Below are positions 9,066 to 18,129 of a stretch of DNA of 64,000 nucleotides, in pieces. The notes beneath the pieces are model-generated. The model did no database searches. It was not told the DNA's origin and was given only the letters and a program-made list of their open reading frames with translations. Each line of letters begins with the position of its first letter. Position 1 is the stretch's first letter. The stretch is taken from positions 47,521 through 111,520 of the forward strand of contig CAVFJY010000002.1 of assembly GCA_963623365.1 (NCBI GenBank), in the 5' to 3' direction. The position numbers and the translations under genes are program-made. Source of the stretch: UBA2834 sp963623365. Lineage in GTDB: Bacteria > Patescibacteriota > Saccharimonadia > Saccharimonadales > Saccharimonadaceae.

Positions 9066-9630
9066 TATATTAAATGTCGCACAATGTATATTTTACGACT
9101 TATGTATATTCTAAAGCCAGACACGTAATTAATCATCGCGTAACGCCAGAAGAACATCCCGCTAAACCCAAATCAGGCTCGTTCCGCCTACTAGCCCAAA
9201 GTTACGCGTCGTACCCATAACAGCAGTACTCGTCGAAGACTAACGCGAAAATTATTAGAGAGCACCGTCGAAAATCGAAAGTTACGCGTCGTGCCTAACT
9301 CCAAAACACACATACAAGAGCTTGCCACCATTCAAACTCCCAAAGCCAAACAAAAACTCACCAAACTAAGCCAAAACACCACAAAAAACATATATTACAA
9401 CATATTTATCACCAATCCGCCAAATCCCCAAGCCGTGAAATTCCCAAAATTTGACTTTTTCACGATTCTATTTTCTCGACTCTCCCCTACCCCGTCAACT
9501 CAAAAAAATACCATCAGACCAACCAGGCTACGCCCCGCAACTAAAAAAACGTCTCCAGATCTACCGAACAAAAACCGAACAAAAGGGGAACAAACAGGGC
9601 AAAGTCATTCAAGAACTAAAACCCAAAAAA
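9066..9630. other. Intergenic repeat-bearing region, no supported gene
   Basis: No gene supported. It is A/C-rich on the plus strand. It holds two copies of a GTTACGCGTCGT-core repeat (9195-9216 and 9278-9295), an inverted CGCGTAAC at 9137-9144, and a CGTGAAA/TTTCACG hairpin (9434-9464) similar to the one at 8725-8755. Two extended -10-like sites (TGTATATT) lie near 9090-9115 but nothing recognisable follows. Confidence 0.5.
9195..9295 (+). repeat. Two copies of a dispersed intergenic repeat (GTTACGCGTCGT core)
   Basis: AAAGTTACGCGTCGT occurs exactly at 9198-9212 and 9278-9292. A diverged third copy lies at 38405-38426, where 19 of 22 positions match the first copy. All are intergenic. Confidence 0.6.
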
Positions 9631-10218
9631 CTACTTATAATACGCCTTCCCCTCAACTCGCAAATCTACATAAGTCGGACTCAACTCTTTCTCGCCCAGA
9701 TACAACATCATTCGCACCATATCCTCCGCCTGTACCGCGCTCCCCCGATCCAGCGACATCTTATAATATTCCGTTCGCCCCTGAATATACACATCGATTT
9801 CACGCACCTTTTGATATGGCAGCACCACATGGTCAACTTCATAACCTTGTTCTTTCACGTCCGCTTCTAGCCGCGCCACAAAAGTCTTCGTCCGCGTGCT
9901 TACATTATTGCCCGCATTCTCGTCAATAATTGTCACGGTCGGCTCCGCCTGCGCCGTCGCTTGTTTTGCCAATTCTTCACGCTCACGCGTCACGTCCACA
10001 ATCAAGCCAACCGCTGCCGCCGCTAACGCAGTCACAATTAGCAGAACGCTTACTACCGTCACAATATTTTTCGTTTTACGGCGGCGCTGAGCCGCCATTC
10101 GCTCTTTTTTCGCCTCGCGCGTTTTTTGCGCATCACCAGCAAAAGTCCGTCCGACACGAAAATTCTCGCGTCGCTCAACGCCATCCCGTTTTTTGCTTTT
10201 GCCCAACCACGCCGCCAT
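9631..10218 (-). CDS. FtsQ/DivIB-like single-pass membrane protein
   Basis: The 195-residue protein has a basic cytoplasmic tail (about residues 1-48), one transmembrane helix (about 49-72) and an extracytoplasmic domain ending in TYVDLRVEGKAYYK. That ending resembles the YxxIDLRxxGRxYY close of FtsQ/DivIB, which links divisome proteins at the septum. It lacks a clear POTRA domain and is shorter than FtsQ, so the assignment is tentative. It is the last gene of the pyk-pgk operon on the minus strand, 26 bases after pgk. The start region is a duplicated TTAAGAGATGGCG. Confidence 0.5.
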   Translation of the reverse strand: MAAWLGKSKKRDGVERRENFRVGRTFAGDAQKTREAKKERMAAQRRRKTKNIVTVVSVLLIVTALAAAAVGLIVDVTREREELAKQATAQAEPTVTIIDENAGNNVSTRTKTFVARLEADVKEQGYEVDHVVLPYQKVREIDVYIQGRTEYYKMSLDRGSAVQAEDMVRMMLYLGEKELSPTYVDLRVEGKAYYK

Positions 10219-10244
10219 CTCTTAACACGCCATCTCTTAAGGCT

Positions 10245-11318
10245 TTAGCGATCCTTTAATACTTCCAGCCCAGGTAGCTGCTTACCCGACAGCAACTCCA
10301 AACTTGCGCCACCACCTGTCGACACCAAAGTGAATTTCAAATCTGGCTCTTTTTGCAACACCGTTTCGACATATCCCGCCGTATCGCCGCCACCCACAAT
10401 CGACATCGCATTCGATTTACCAATCGCTTCCGCAACTGCTAATGACGCCCGCGCAAAACGCTCATCTTCTACCATTCCCAGCGTACCATTCCAGACAATC
10501 GTCTTAGCACTATTAACCAGCTCGATAATCTTCGCCGTCGCCATTGCACCAATATCCAACTTCGCACCATTCTCATCCGTCGCAAAATCTTCAGCTACAT
10601 AAATCTTCGCATCACTCGCAGTGTAACCATCGGCAGCAATCTTGCCACCAACCACAATCTGGTCTGCCATTGGCAAGAACTTCTCAATCATCGGCTTTTT
10701 GTCGTCAACTTTTGCGCCACCAATAATCACCAGCAAAGGGTGTTCTGGATTCGTAATCGCATTCTCTAGACTCGCAACTTCTTTCTCAACTAAAAAGCCC
10801 GCCACTGCTGGCAAAATTCGCGCAATCGCATCTGTCGAAGCATGCGCTCGGTGAATCACCGCAAAGCCATCTTGCACAAACAATTCCGCGCCAGTCGCAG
10901 TTACTATTTCGCGCGCAAATTCCTCTGAATTTTCTTCTTCTGCCGGCGAAAAACGCAAATTTTCCAACATCATCACGCCCCCCTCCGGCAGAAAATTCAT
11001 CGCATTTTTCACCTTATCGCCCACCGCCGCGTCCACAAATGTTACAAACTTATCCGGCAACAGTTCCGCCAAACGTCCCGCCGCGGCTTCCAGCGAAAAT
11101 TCTGGCTTCACTTCCCCTTCGGGCCGGCCCAAGTGCGAAATTAATACGATTTTTCGTGCGCCTTGCTCCAGCAAATACTTAATCGTTGGTAAGCTCGCCC
11201 GAATTCGCATGTCCTCCGCTACCTGGCCGTCCTTCATTGGCACATTGTAGTCCACCCGTACCAGCACGACCTTCCCTGCTACCTCCACATCGCGCACTGT
11301 TTGTTTCCGAAATTCCAT
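10245..11318 (-). CDS. pgk: Phosphoglycerate kinase (short form)
   Basis: It carries RVDYNVP, ISHLGRP, LENLRF, HRAHAS, GGAKVDDK, GGGDTAG and the closing STGGGASLELLSGKQLPG, all phosphoglycerate kinase signatures. The enzyme makes ATP and 3-phosphoglycerate from 1,3-bisphosphoglycerate. At 357 residues it is about 35 shorter than usual; the missing part lies after GGKIAADG in the nucleotide-binding domain. The usual WNGPMG is WNGTLG here. AGGAGG at 11324-11329 lies six bases before the ATG. It follows pyk by 41 bases, apparently in one operon. Confidence 0.95.
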   Translation of the reverse strand: MEFRKQTVRDVEVAGKVVLVRVDYNVPMKDGQVAEDMRIRASLPTIKYLLEQGARKIVLISHLGRPEGEVKPEFSLEAAAGRLAELLPDKFVTFVDAAVGDKVKNAMNFLPEGGVMMLENLRFSPAEEENSEEFAREIVTATGAELFVQDGFAVIHRAHASTDAIARILPAVAGFLVEKEVASLENAITNPEHPLLVIIGGAKVDDKKPMIEKFLPMADQIVVGGKIAADGYTASDAKIYVAEDFATDENGAKLDIGAMATAKIIELVNSAKTIVWNGTLGMVEDERFARASLAVAEAIGKSNAMSIVGGGDTAGYVETVLQKEPDLKFTLVSTGGGASLELLSGKQLPGLEVLKDR

Positions 11319-11359
11319 TTTGCCTCCTATTTTTTGCCGCCCGATTATTCGACGACTCT

Positions 11360-12793
11360 TTAAATTCTGCGAATTTGAATTTGATCTGTGCCGCCCTCTT
11401 CATCGCGCAAGCCCGACACCATTACTGCCGTCAAGAATTCTTTGCCTTCTGGCACCTTCAAGTAGCCATTTGCCTTCAAATCTTGCACCGCTTCCACGGC
11501 ATAGTTATCTGAATATGCTCGCACAATTGCTGAGTTCGCATAAGTTAGCGCCAATTGGTTCGCCACACGCTGATTACTCGTTACCGATACCATCGGAATA
11601 TTTGGTCGTTGCGCCGCAATCGCTTCGGCAGTTGCTCCCGATTTTGTCGCCGCCACAATCAAGTCGGCACCAATCTGCTCCGCCAATCTCACGACCGCGC
11701 GCGATATCGCATCATAATTCTTGTAATTTCCCGTCGTATCTTTATCTAGCGGCAAAATTCGTGAATGGTCCTGCGTATACAGAATCACCTTTTTCATTTC
11801 TTTTACCGTTTCGACTGGATATTTACCATTCGCCGTCTCGTCTGACAACATCACTGTATCGGCGCCCAACAAAACCGCTGTCGCTACATCTGAAACTTCC
11901 GCACGAGTTGGTTCTGGTTCATTCACCATGCTTGCCATCATCTGCGTTGCCACAATCACCAGCTTCGAATATTGTCGGCACAATGCAATCAATTTTCGTT
12001 GCACAATCGGCACCACTTCCGCGCCTGCCTCAATCGCCATATCGCCACGCGCAATCATAATGCCGTCCGTCGCTTTCACGATTTCTTCAAGCTTCTCGTC
12101 GCTTTCAATCGCTTTTTTCGTTTCAATCTTCGCAATAATTTGTGCCGTTGAACCATGCGACACTAAAATCTGACGCAATTTCTCAATATCATCCGCACTC
12201 TGAATAAAGCTCATTGCTACATAGTCAAAATCGCGGCTCGCACCAAATTCAATGTCTGCCAAATCCTTTTCGGTAATAATGTCGCCACCCATGTCGGTGT
12301 CTGGCAGATTAATGCCTTTGCGACTCATAATAAAGCCGTCGTTTTGCACTTCAACTTTAATCGCCGTATTCGACACGACCTCTTTTACGATAGTGCGGAT
12401 TTTACCGTCAAACAAGAAAATCGGCTCACCAACTTTCACTTTTTCCGCTAAATTATATTGCACCGGCAAACAATTGCTGCCATCATGCTCTTTTATTGCA
12501 TAGTCCAAAACTAGCATATCGCCCGTTTTCAGGTCCATGTGATTATTCTGAATTTCGCCTAAGCGAATTTTTGGACCCTGCAAATCCTGCAAAATCGCCA
12601 CCGACTTGCCTCGCTCAGCCGCATATTTACGGATAATTCGGATTTGTTCATCGCGTTCGTCGTAAGTACCATGGCTAAAGTTCAACCGGAAGCCATTTAC
12701 GCCCGCGTACACTAATTCTTTGAGCTTCTCTTCTTCAAAGACCGACGGACCAACCGTCTCTAAGATTTTTGTACGTTTAAATAATTTACTCAT
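11360..12793 (-). CDS. pyk: Pyruvate kinase
   Basis: Starts at MSKLFKRTKILETVGPS, which fits the family N-terminus. It contains NFSHGTYDE, LQDLQGPKIR, the active-site region IIAKIETKKAIE, GIMIARGDMAIE and the signature MMASMVNEPEPTRAEVSD. Catalyses phosphoenolpyruvate plus ADP to pyruvate plus ATP. The start at 12793 is chosen over upstream alternatives because TATAAT lies seven bases before this ATG. First gene of the pyk-pgk-ftsQ-like operon. Confidence 0.95.
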   Translation of the reverse strand: MSKLFKRTKILETVGPSVFEEEKLKELVYAGVNGFRLNFSHGTYDERDEQIRIIRKYAAERGKSVAILQDLQGPKIRLGEIQNNHMDLKTGDMLVLDYAIKEHDGSNCLPVQYNLAEKVKVGEPIFLFDGKIRTIVKEVVSNTAIKVEVQNDGFIMSRKGINLPDTDMGGDIITEKDLADIEFGASRDFDYVAMSFIQSADDIEKLRQILVSHGSTAQIIAKIETKKAIESDEKLEEIVKATDGIMIARGDMAIEAGAEVVPIVQRKLIALCRQYSKLVIVATQMMASMVNEPEPTRAEVSDVATAVLLGADTVMLSDETANGKYPVETVKEMKKVILYTQDHSRILPLDKDTTGNYKNYDAISRAVVRLAEQIGADLIVAATKSGATAEAIAAQRPNIPMVSVTSNQRVANQLALTYANSAIVRAYSDNYAVEAVQDLKANGYLKVPEGKEFLTAVMVSGLRDEEGGTDQIQIRRI

Positions 12794-12800
12794 ATCTAGA

Positions 12801-12809
12801 ATTATACCA
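12801..12809 (-). promoter_or_regulatory. Extended -10 of pyk, predicted leaderless start
   Basis: Minus strand TGG-TATAAT with TATAAT at 12806-12801. Seven bases separate it from the ATG at 12793, so the first transcribed base should be at or next to the A of ATG. No ribosome binding site is present between them. Confidence 0.6.
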
Positions 12810-12833
12810 TTGGCGTCCCCAAGCATAAACAGC

Positions 12834-12858
12834 AAAAAATGCCCAGACGGGCATTTTT
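12834..12858. terminator. Intrinsic terminator after tRNA-Glu
   Basis: ATGCCC/GGGCAT stem, AGAC loop, A and T runs on both sides. It lies between the minus-strand tRNA-Glu and pyk. Confidence 0.85.
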
Positions 12859-12869
12859 AATCTCGAATT

Positions 12870-12945
12870 TGGTGATCACGGTGGGACTCGAACCCACGAT
12901 TGCCAGGATGAAAACCTGGAGTCCTAACCACTAGACGACGTGACC
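12870..12945 (-). tRNA. tRNA-Glu (anticodon TTC)
   Basis: A full cloverleaf can be folded. The acceptor stem is GGTCACG/CGTGATC, the anticodon stem is CCAGG/CCTGG around TTTTCAT with anticodon TTC, the T loop is TTCGAGT, and CCA is encoded. Confidence 0.95.
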
Positions 12946-12985
12946 AGTGTTACTAGTCTAGCATGCTTAGCGCAAACTGTCAAAC

Positions 12986-14164
12986 TTACTTCTCTTCTTT
13001 CGCTACCGAAATAACCGTCCGTGCCAAATTCTCCGCCGCATTATCTTTTGAAAACTTTTTCAAATTTTTCGCTAGCTCAGCGCGCTCTTCTGGATGATTA
13101 ATTAAATGTTTAATTTCCTTATATAACAGTTGCGGATTGGCAAACATCTTATCATCAGGTACCACTATTGCCGCCTTCGCCTTTTTGTATGCTTCGGCAT
13201 TCTTCACCTGATGATAACCAGGCAATTTCTCGTTTGGCACCATAATTACCGTTTTAGCCATGCTCGACAATTCTGTCATCGTCGATGCACCCGCGCGTGA
13301 CACTACCACATCCGCTGCGCCAAACAGCTTAAACATCTCCGCCGAGAATTCTACCATACGAAAATTCGTTTTTAGCTCGCCCTCCTCCCAGCTTTCATAA
13401 TCTTTCAAATCTAACATTTCTGAATAGCGCTCACGCCCCGCAACCAAGAGCAAGCTCGTCATTTTTAAAATCTCTGGCAATACTTCTCTCAGCGCCACAT
13501 TGATATGTTGCGCCCCTTGCGAACCACCCGTCACGACCACCAGCGGCTTTTCCGGATCAAAGCCCAGTTCACGCTTCATTTTCTTCTGCTTCGCTTCCGA
13601 CACCGGATTAAATTCAGGATTGATCGGAATTCCCGTCCACTCTGCTTTCTCGGCTGGATAGTTATAATATTCCAATGGCATCCCTGTCGCAATTTTAGTC
13701 GCATGCCTTGCTAGCACCCGATTCGTTAATCCAGGTGCCGCATCACTATCATGAATCACATATGGAATATGCAACACATGTGCCATAATCCCTACCGGCA
13801 AGCATACATAGCCACCCTTCAAAAAGATCACATCTGGTCGATTTTTTAGCAAGCGGAATAAACTCTGGAACAAACCACCAATTGTTCGAAAAAAATCCGC
13901 CACATTTTTCAGCACCACATCAAAATTTTGCAGATACGTTACAAAAGTAAAATTTGTATAGCGTCGCAACTTCCCTGCTGTCAGTTTGCGAATTTTCAAA
14001 TCCAAACTATTCTCAATCGCAATTTTACGCGCATTTTTGTAATATTTTTTATCTGTCCAAAATTCAATCTTCGCGCGCGGGCGCACTTTCAGAATTTCAC
14101 GAACGACCGCTACGACTGGCGTAACGTGTCCGCCGCTCCCCCCACCGACTACTAATATTTTCAT
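12986..14164 (-). CDS. murG: UDP-N-acetylglucosamine transferase MurG
   Basis: N-terminal GGGSGGHVTPV (residues 7-17) and the central block VVTGGSQGAQHIN with SRAGASTMTELSS identify MurG. It adds GlcNAc to lipid I to form lipid II on the inner face of the membrane. The 392 residues are close to the family length. Its start lies within the end of ftsW (68-base out-of-frame overlap), and the glycine-rich loop right after the chosen ATG supports that start. Last gene of the dcw cluster. Confidence 0.95.
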   Translation of the reverse strand: MKILVVGGGSGGHVTPVVAVVREILKVRPRAKIEFWTDKKYYKNARKIAIENSLDLKIRKLTAGKLRRYTNFTFVTYLQNFDVVLKNVADFFRTIGGLFQSLFRLLKNRPDVIFLKGGYVCLPVGIMAHVLHIPYVIHDSDAAPGLTNRVLARHATKIATGMPLEYYNYPAEKAEWTGIPINPEFNPVSEAKQKKMKRELGFDPEKPLVVVTGGSQGAQHINVALREVLPEILKMTSLLLVAGRERYSEMLDLKDYESWEEGELKTNFRMVEFSAEMFKLFGAADVVVSRAGASTMTELSSMAKTVIMVPNEKLPGYHQVKNAEAYKKAKAAIVVPDDKMFANPQLLYKEIKHLINHPEERAELAKNLKKFSKDNAAENLARTVISVAKEEK

Positions 14165-15314
14165 CTTCTTCCTCTACTGCTTCTCTGGCCGTCCAGCCTG
14201 ATATCTGCAAAACTACGCCTACAGCAAAAGCCACAAAGACCATGCTCGTGCCACCGTAGCTCATAAATGGCAAAGTAATTCCCTTCATCGGGAGCAAATT
14301 TGTCATCCCGCCAACATTAATTATAACATGACCGAGTATCCAGGCAAAAAGCCCTACCGCAAACAGCCGCCATTCGGGCCGTTTTACGCGTTGCGCTACA
14401 CCCAAAATTCGCCACAACAGCACCGTCATCGCCACCAATATTAAAGTCGCTCCCACAAAGCCCCAAGTCTCGCAAATAATTGCAAAAATCGAATCCGACA
14501 ATGCTTCCGGCAAATATCCCGTCGATTGAATACTATTTCCTAATCCCACACCCGTTAAACCGCCCGTCCCCATACTAATCAGGGCATTCTCAATATGATA
14601 GGTATCGCTGCTATCGTCGCCACTATAACTCAAAATCCGCTGCACTCGGTACGGCGTCGCCAAAATCAGTACCAAAAATATCGCCACCAGCGCCCCTAGC
14701 ATCTTCAATAAATTCTTCAATGCCACCCCGCCCGCAAACATCATCGCAAAAATCATAAAAGTAATCACCACCGTGCTGCCAAAATCACTTTCCCACCAGC
14801 CCAACAAAACTACCACCAGCAGCATTACTGTCGCTAGCGGTATATAAAAGCGTCGCGTATTTAGCTCGCCTTTCGCTTTGCGATCGCGAATTAACCATGA
14901 CATGTAAAATAATACCGCCACCTTAAACACTTCCGATGGCATAAAACCAATTCCTAGCCCAGGCACCCTCAACGACCGGCACGCACCTTTATCACAGGTC
15001 ACCAGCGCATCTACGCCCAACTTGCCTAAAATTGTCACCAGTAAGCACAACAGCGCGCTCGCAATCAACATCGCCTTTGCGTATTTTGCTAAGCGGTCAT
15101 ATTTGATCACGGCTCCTGCCACCAATGCAGCAATTGAGGCGGCTATCACCATTGCATGTCGCTTCACGAAATACATATCATCATAACTTGTGCCATATTG
15201 CGAATTCAGCGCCTGTGCCACTCGCGGCCCAATTGCAAACACAATTACTAAACTTGCCGCCATCAACAGCAACACAATCACCGCAATCGTAATATCATTT
15301 TGATGCTTTCTCAT
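14097..15314 (-). CDS. ftsW: FtsW/RodA-family septal peptidoglycan polymerase
   Basis: A SEDS protein of about 405 residues with around ten hydrophobic helices, the central ESDFGSTVV and the C-terminal block LPFMSYGGTSM. SEDS proteins polymerise glycan strands from lipid II together with a class B penicillin-binding protein, here the neighbouring FtsI. The start at 15314 (MRKHQND) overlaps the mraY stop in a TGATG arrangement that implies translational coupling. The C-terminal tail is Glu then Arg rich. Confidence 0.92.
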   Translation of the reverse strand: MRKHQNDITIAVIVLLLMAASLVIVFAIGPRVAQALNSQYGTSYDDMYFVKRHAMVIAASIAALVAGAVIKYDRLAKYAKAMLIASALLCLLVTILGKLGVDALVTCDKGACRSLRVPGLGIGFMPSEVFKVAVLFYMSWLIRDRKAKGELNTRRFYIPLATVMLLVVVLLGWWESDFGSTVVITFMIFAMMFAGGVALKNLLKMLGALVAIFLVLILATPYRVQRILSYSGDDSSDTYHIENALISMGTGGLTGVGLGNSIQSTGYLPEALSDSIFAIICETWGFVGATLILVAMTVLLWRILGVAQRVKRPEWRLFAVGLFAWILGHVIINVGGMTNLLPMKGITLPFMSYGGTSMVFVAFAVGVVLQISGWTAREAVEEEDENISSRWGERRTRYASRSGRS

Positions 15315-16345
15315 CAGTGAATAATGCCCCCACCCATTGCCAAGAATACGCCCAGCATTGCCGTAATTCCGCCAATCACCCAAAAACGCATCACTACTTT
15401 ACTCTCTTCCCAGCCCTTCGCTTGCAAATGATGGTGTAGCGGCGCCGAGATAAAGATCTTCTTATGCAAAAATTTCTTTGCCAAAATCTGAATCAGTGAG
15501 CTCCCCGCCTCAACTACGAACAGTAAGCCAATAATCGGCAGCAAGAAGAAGGCATTTGTCATCATCGCCACTACGCCTAACCCTGCACCCAGTGCAAACG
15601 AGCCCGTATCACCCATCATAAAACGCGCCGGAAACACATTAAACCAAATGTATGCTAGCAGTGCCCCCAGCACGATGAAACAAAAACCCGCCAAATACCA
15701 CTGCTCCTGCAAGAGCGCAATCACACCATACGAACCATAAGCCAGCATCGACAAGCCGCCCGCCAGCCCATCCAATCCGTCCGAAATATTCACGGCATTA
15801 CCCGTCGCCACCACCGCAAATGCAAACAGCACAATCATTCCCACGACACCAATTTCCACCGAGCCCAAATACGGCACCATCACTGCCGTCCAGCCTAATT
15901 TATAGGCAAAGAACCAACCCAAGAACAACCCTAACGCCGAAATCATCGCAAATTTCACCGGTGCGCGCAGCCCCGCTACTGCATTCTTCCCAAATAAGTT
16001 CAACAAATCGTCAATCAAACCAATCACGCCGCCACCCACGAAAGCCGCAATTGGCAGCCATGTTTGTCCCCGATTCAAGCAATTTGTCGCAATCAACACC
16101 ACCGGCACCGTCACTAGCATAATTATTCCCGCCATCGTCGGAAAATGCCGTTTAATCTTATTCTTATGCAGCTTATTCATCACTGTCAGTTCTTCCCCAG
16201 TCACTGCGACGCTTTTCTGCCGTTTCCACAATTTATGTTTGTACGCAAAATTCGTATAAATCGGCGTAAAGAACATTGCCAGCAAGAACGACCCCAACGC
16301 TAGCACCAGCTCATATCCCATATTCGAATTTATATCGTCTAACAT
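15314..16345 (-). CDS. mraY: Phospho-N-acetylmuramoyl-pentapeptide transferase MraY
   Basis: Polytopic membrane protein of 343 residues with the family blocks NAVNISDGLDGLAGG, FMMGDTGSFALG and SAPLHHHLQ. It transfers phospho-MurNAc-pentapeptide to undecaprenyl phosphate to make lipid I. AAAGGAAG precedes the ATG at 16345. It lies between ftsI and ftsW in the usual dcw order. Confidence 0.95.
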   Translation of the reverse strand: MLDDINSNMGYELVLALGSFLLAMFFTPIYTNFAYKHKLWKRQKSVAVTGEELTVMNKLHKNKIKRHFPTMAGIIMLVTVPVVLIATNCLNRGQTWLPIAAFVGGGVIGLIDDLLNLFGKNAVAGLRAPVKFAMISALGLFLGWFFAYKLGWTAVMVPYLGSVEIGVVGMIVLFAFAVVATGNAVNISDGLDGLAGGLSMLAYGSYGVIALLQEQWYLAGFCFIVLGALLAYIWFNVFPARFMMGDTGSFALGAGLGVVAMMTNAFFLLPIIGLLFVVEAGSSLIQILAKKFLHKKIFISAPLHHHLQAKGWEESKVVMRFWVIGGITAMLGVFLAMGGGIIH

Positions 16346-16358
16346 TACTTCCTTTCTA

Positions 16359-18113
16359 TCATACTGGTTCGATTTGTAAATAATCCAACATAAAATTACT
16401 CAACTCTGTGAACACCGGCACTGCATTCGACACGCCCCACAATAGCGCATTGCCATCTAGGCGCACCAGAATTACGTACTCTGGCAAAGCACCATCTTCC
16501 GCCGAACCACCGTAGCCAATCGCCCCCACAACTGTTCGCGCCGAAGTGTAATTGCCATTTTCATCGTAAGTTTCTGCCGTACCGGTCTTTACCCCTATAT
16601 TATACCCCGCTTTATCTGCCGAGCCACCATTTACACTCCGCACCTCTTGCAACATCTTCCGCATCGTCGCACTCGTCTCTGCTGAAATCGCCACATGGTC
16701 GGCCGCTTTCGTCTCCGCCTTAACAAATTCGCCATCCTCCATTGTTCCTGCCAAGATCGTTGGCTGATAATATTTTCCACCATTCACTAGCGCCGAAAAA
16801 CCCGCCGCCACCTGCACCATTGTCAAACTCATCCCCTGCCCAAAAGTCATATTCGCATAGCGTACTGCATTCCCCTCATCCTCTTCCGGACTAATAATCT
16901 TCCCCGCTGCCTCATACAATTCAATCCCTGTCGTATGCCCCAAGCCAAAATTTTGATAGAGATAGTTATACATTGTCGTTCGCGCCGATTTCGGAATACT
17001 CTCGCCGCCCAATTTTCGCAACACCTCAATACTACCTGTATTTAGCGAATGGTCCAGCGCCTCATAGAACGTTCGCGTCCCCACCTGATTCTCTGTTCCC
17101 GTCGCATTCTTCATTGTTCGGTCGCCCACTTTCGTATAGCCAAGATTGTAATAAGTATCCGTTGGGTCCAATTTCCCCTCATTAATCGCAATCGCATAAG
17201 TAAATGGCTTGCAGACGCTCGCCGGTTCGTAAGCCGATTCCGTCGTGCGATTCGTATATACCGATGTATCCGATACATTATAATATTCCGCCGGACTAAA
17301 AGTCGGATAATTTGCCATTGCCCACACCTGCCCATTGTTAGGATTCATAATCAGCACGCTCGCACTCTTAATCGTACTCTTGCTGTTCTCGACCGTCTGT
17401 TCAATCACTTTCTCCGTCTTTCGCTGGATATTCTCATTCAGCGTCAGAACAACATCCTCGCCATCCACTGCTGGAATTTCAATATTATCATCGCCAATCG
17501 ACAGCGGCACCGCATTCACATCTGTCACCGTTTTGAGCAGACCATTCGTCCCCGTCAAGCGATTATTTAATGAGCCCTCAATTCCCGTGCCAACACCTTC
17601 CGCATTCACAAAACCCACCACTTGCGCCGCCATCGTTCCGTATGGATATACCCGTCGCGAAGTCTCTTTCTGGCCAACCCCCTTCAAATTCGCCACTTTT
17701 ACTGCCGACACCGTCTCATAATCCACATTCTTTGCCACCTCCACATACATATTTTTCATATTCGACCACACTTTATCCCAAGTCGTAATCATCTGCTCGC
17801 CCAAAATCTCACTCAGTTTCTCCTGCACCGTATTCTTATCGCCAACATAGCTCGGATCGACAAAAATCGTCCAGGTTCGCTCATTCATCACTAGCGGCAC
17901 TACTTCGTCTTCGCCTGACATCATATAAATTTCGCCGCGCTTCGCCACTAATTCCCGCTGTTTCACTCGCATCGTATCAGCTTCGCTCACATATTTATCG
18001 CGTTCCAAAATCTGTACTTGAAACAGACGCCCCACAAACACAGCTAACACTGCCACCAAAAAAAATCTTAACAAAATATAGCGCGTACTCGATTTGAGCT
18101 CGAATTTAGCCAT
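16359..18113 (-). CDS. ftsI: Septal penicillin-binding protein FtsI/PBP2B (transpeptidase)
   Basis: Class B PBP of 584 residues. It has one transmembrane helix (about 12-32), a dimerisation region, then the transpeptidase motifs SVCK (Ser299-Lys302), SLN (356-358) and KTGTA (509-513). It crosslinks septal peptidoglycan on the outer face of the membrane. There is no C-terminal PASTA domain. TATAAT lies six bases before the ATG, so an internal leaderless promoter is likely in addition to read-through from ftsL. Confidence 0.95.
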   Translation of the reverse strand: MAKFELKSSTRYILLRFFLVAVLAVFVGRLFQVQILERDKYVSEADTMRVKQRELVAKRGEIYMMSGEDEVVPLVMNERTWTIFVDPSYVGDKNTVQEKLSEILGEQMITTWDKVWSNMKNMYVEVAKNVDYETVSAVKVANLKGVGQKETSRRVYPYGTMAAQVVGFVNAEGVGTGIEGSLNNRLTGTNGLLKTVTDVNAVPLSIGDDNIEIPAVDGEDVVLTLNENIQRKTEKVIEQTVENSKSTIKSASVLIMNPNNGQVWAMANYPTFSPAEYYNVSDTSVYTNRTTESAYEPASVCKPFTYAIAINEGKLDPTDTYYNLGYTKVGDRTMKNATGTENQVGTRTFYEALDHSLNTGSIEVLRKLGGESIPKSARTTMYNYLYQNFGLGHTTGIELYEAAGKIISPEEDEGNAVRYANMTFGQGMSLTMVQVAAGFSALVNGGKYYQPTILAGTMEDGEFVKAETKAADHVAISAETSATMRKMLQEVRSVNGGSADKAGYNIGVKTGTAETYDENGNYTSARTVVGAIGYGGSAEDGALPEYVILVRLDGNALLWGVSNAVPVFTELSNFMLDYLQIEPV

Positions 18114-18119
18114 AAGGGT

Positions 18120-18128
18120 ATTATATCA
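18120..18128 (-). promoter_or_regulatory. Extended -10 of ftsI, predicted leaderless start
   Basis: Minus strand TGA-TATAAT with TATAAT at 18125-18120, six bases before the ATG at 18113. It overlaps the end of the upstream ftsL-like gene region. Confidence 0.55.
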
Positions 18129-18129
18129 T

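Noticed and set aside
9291..9929. Plus-strand open frame of about 210 codons
   Set aside because: It has no ribosome binding site, an A/C-biased Lys/Thr/Pro/Asn composition, and its second half lies antisense to the FtsQ-like gene.
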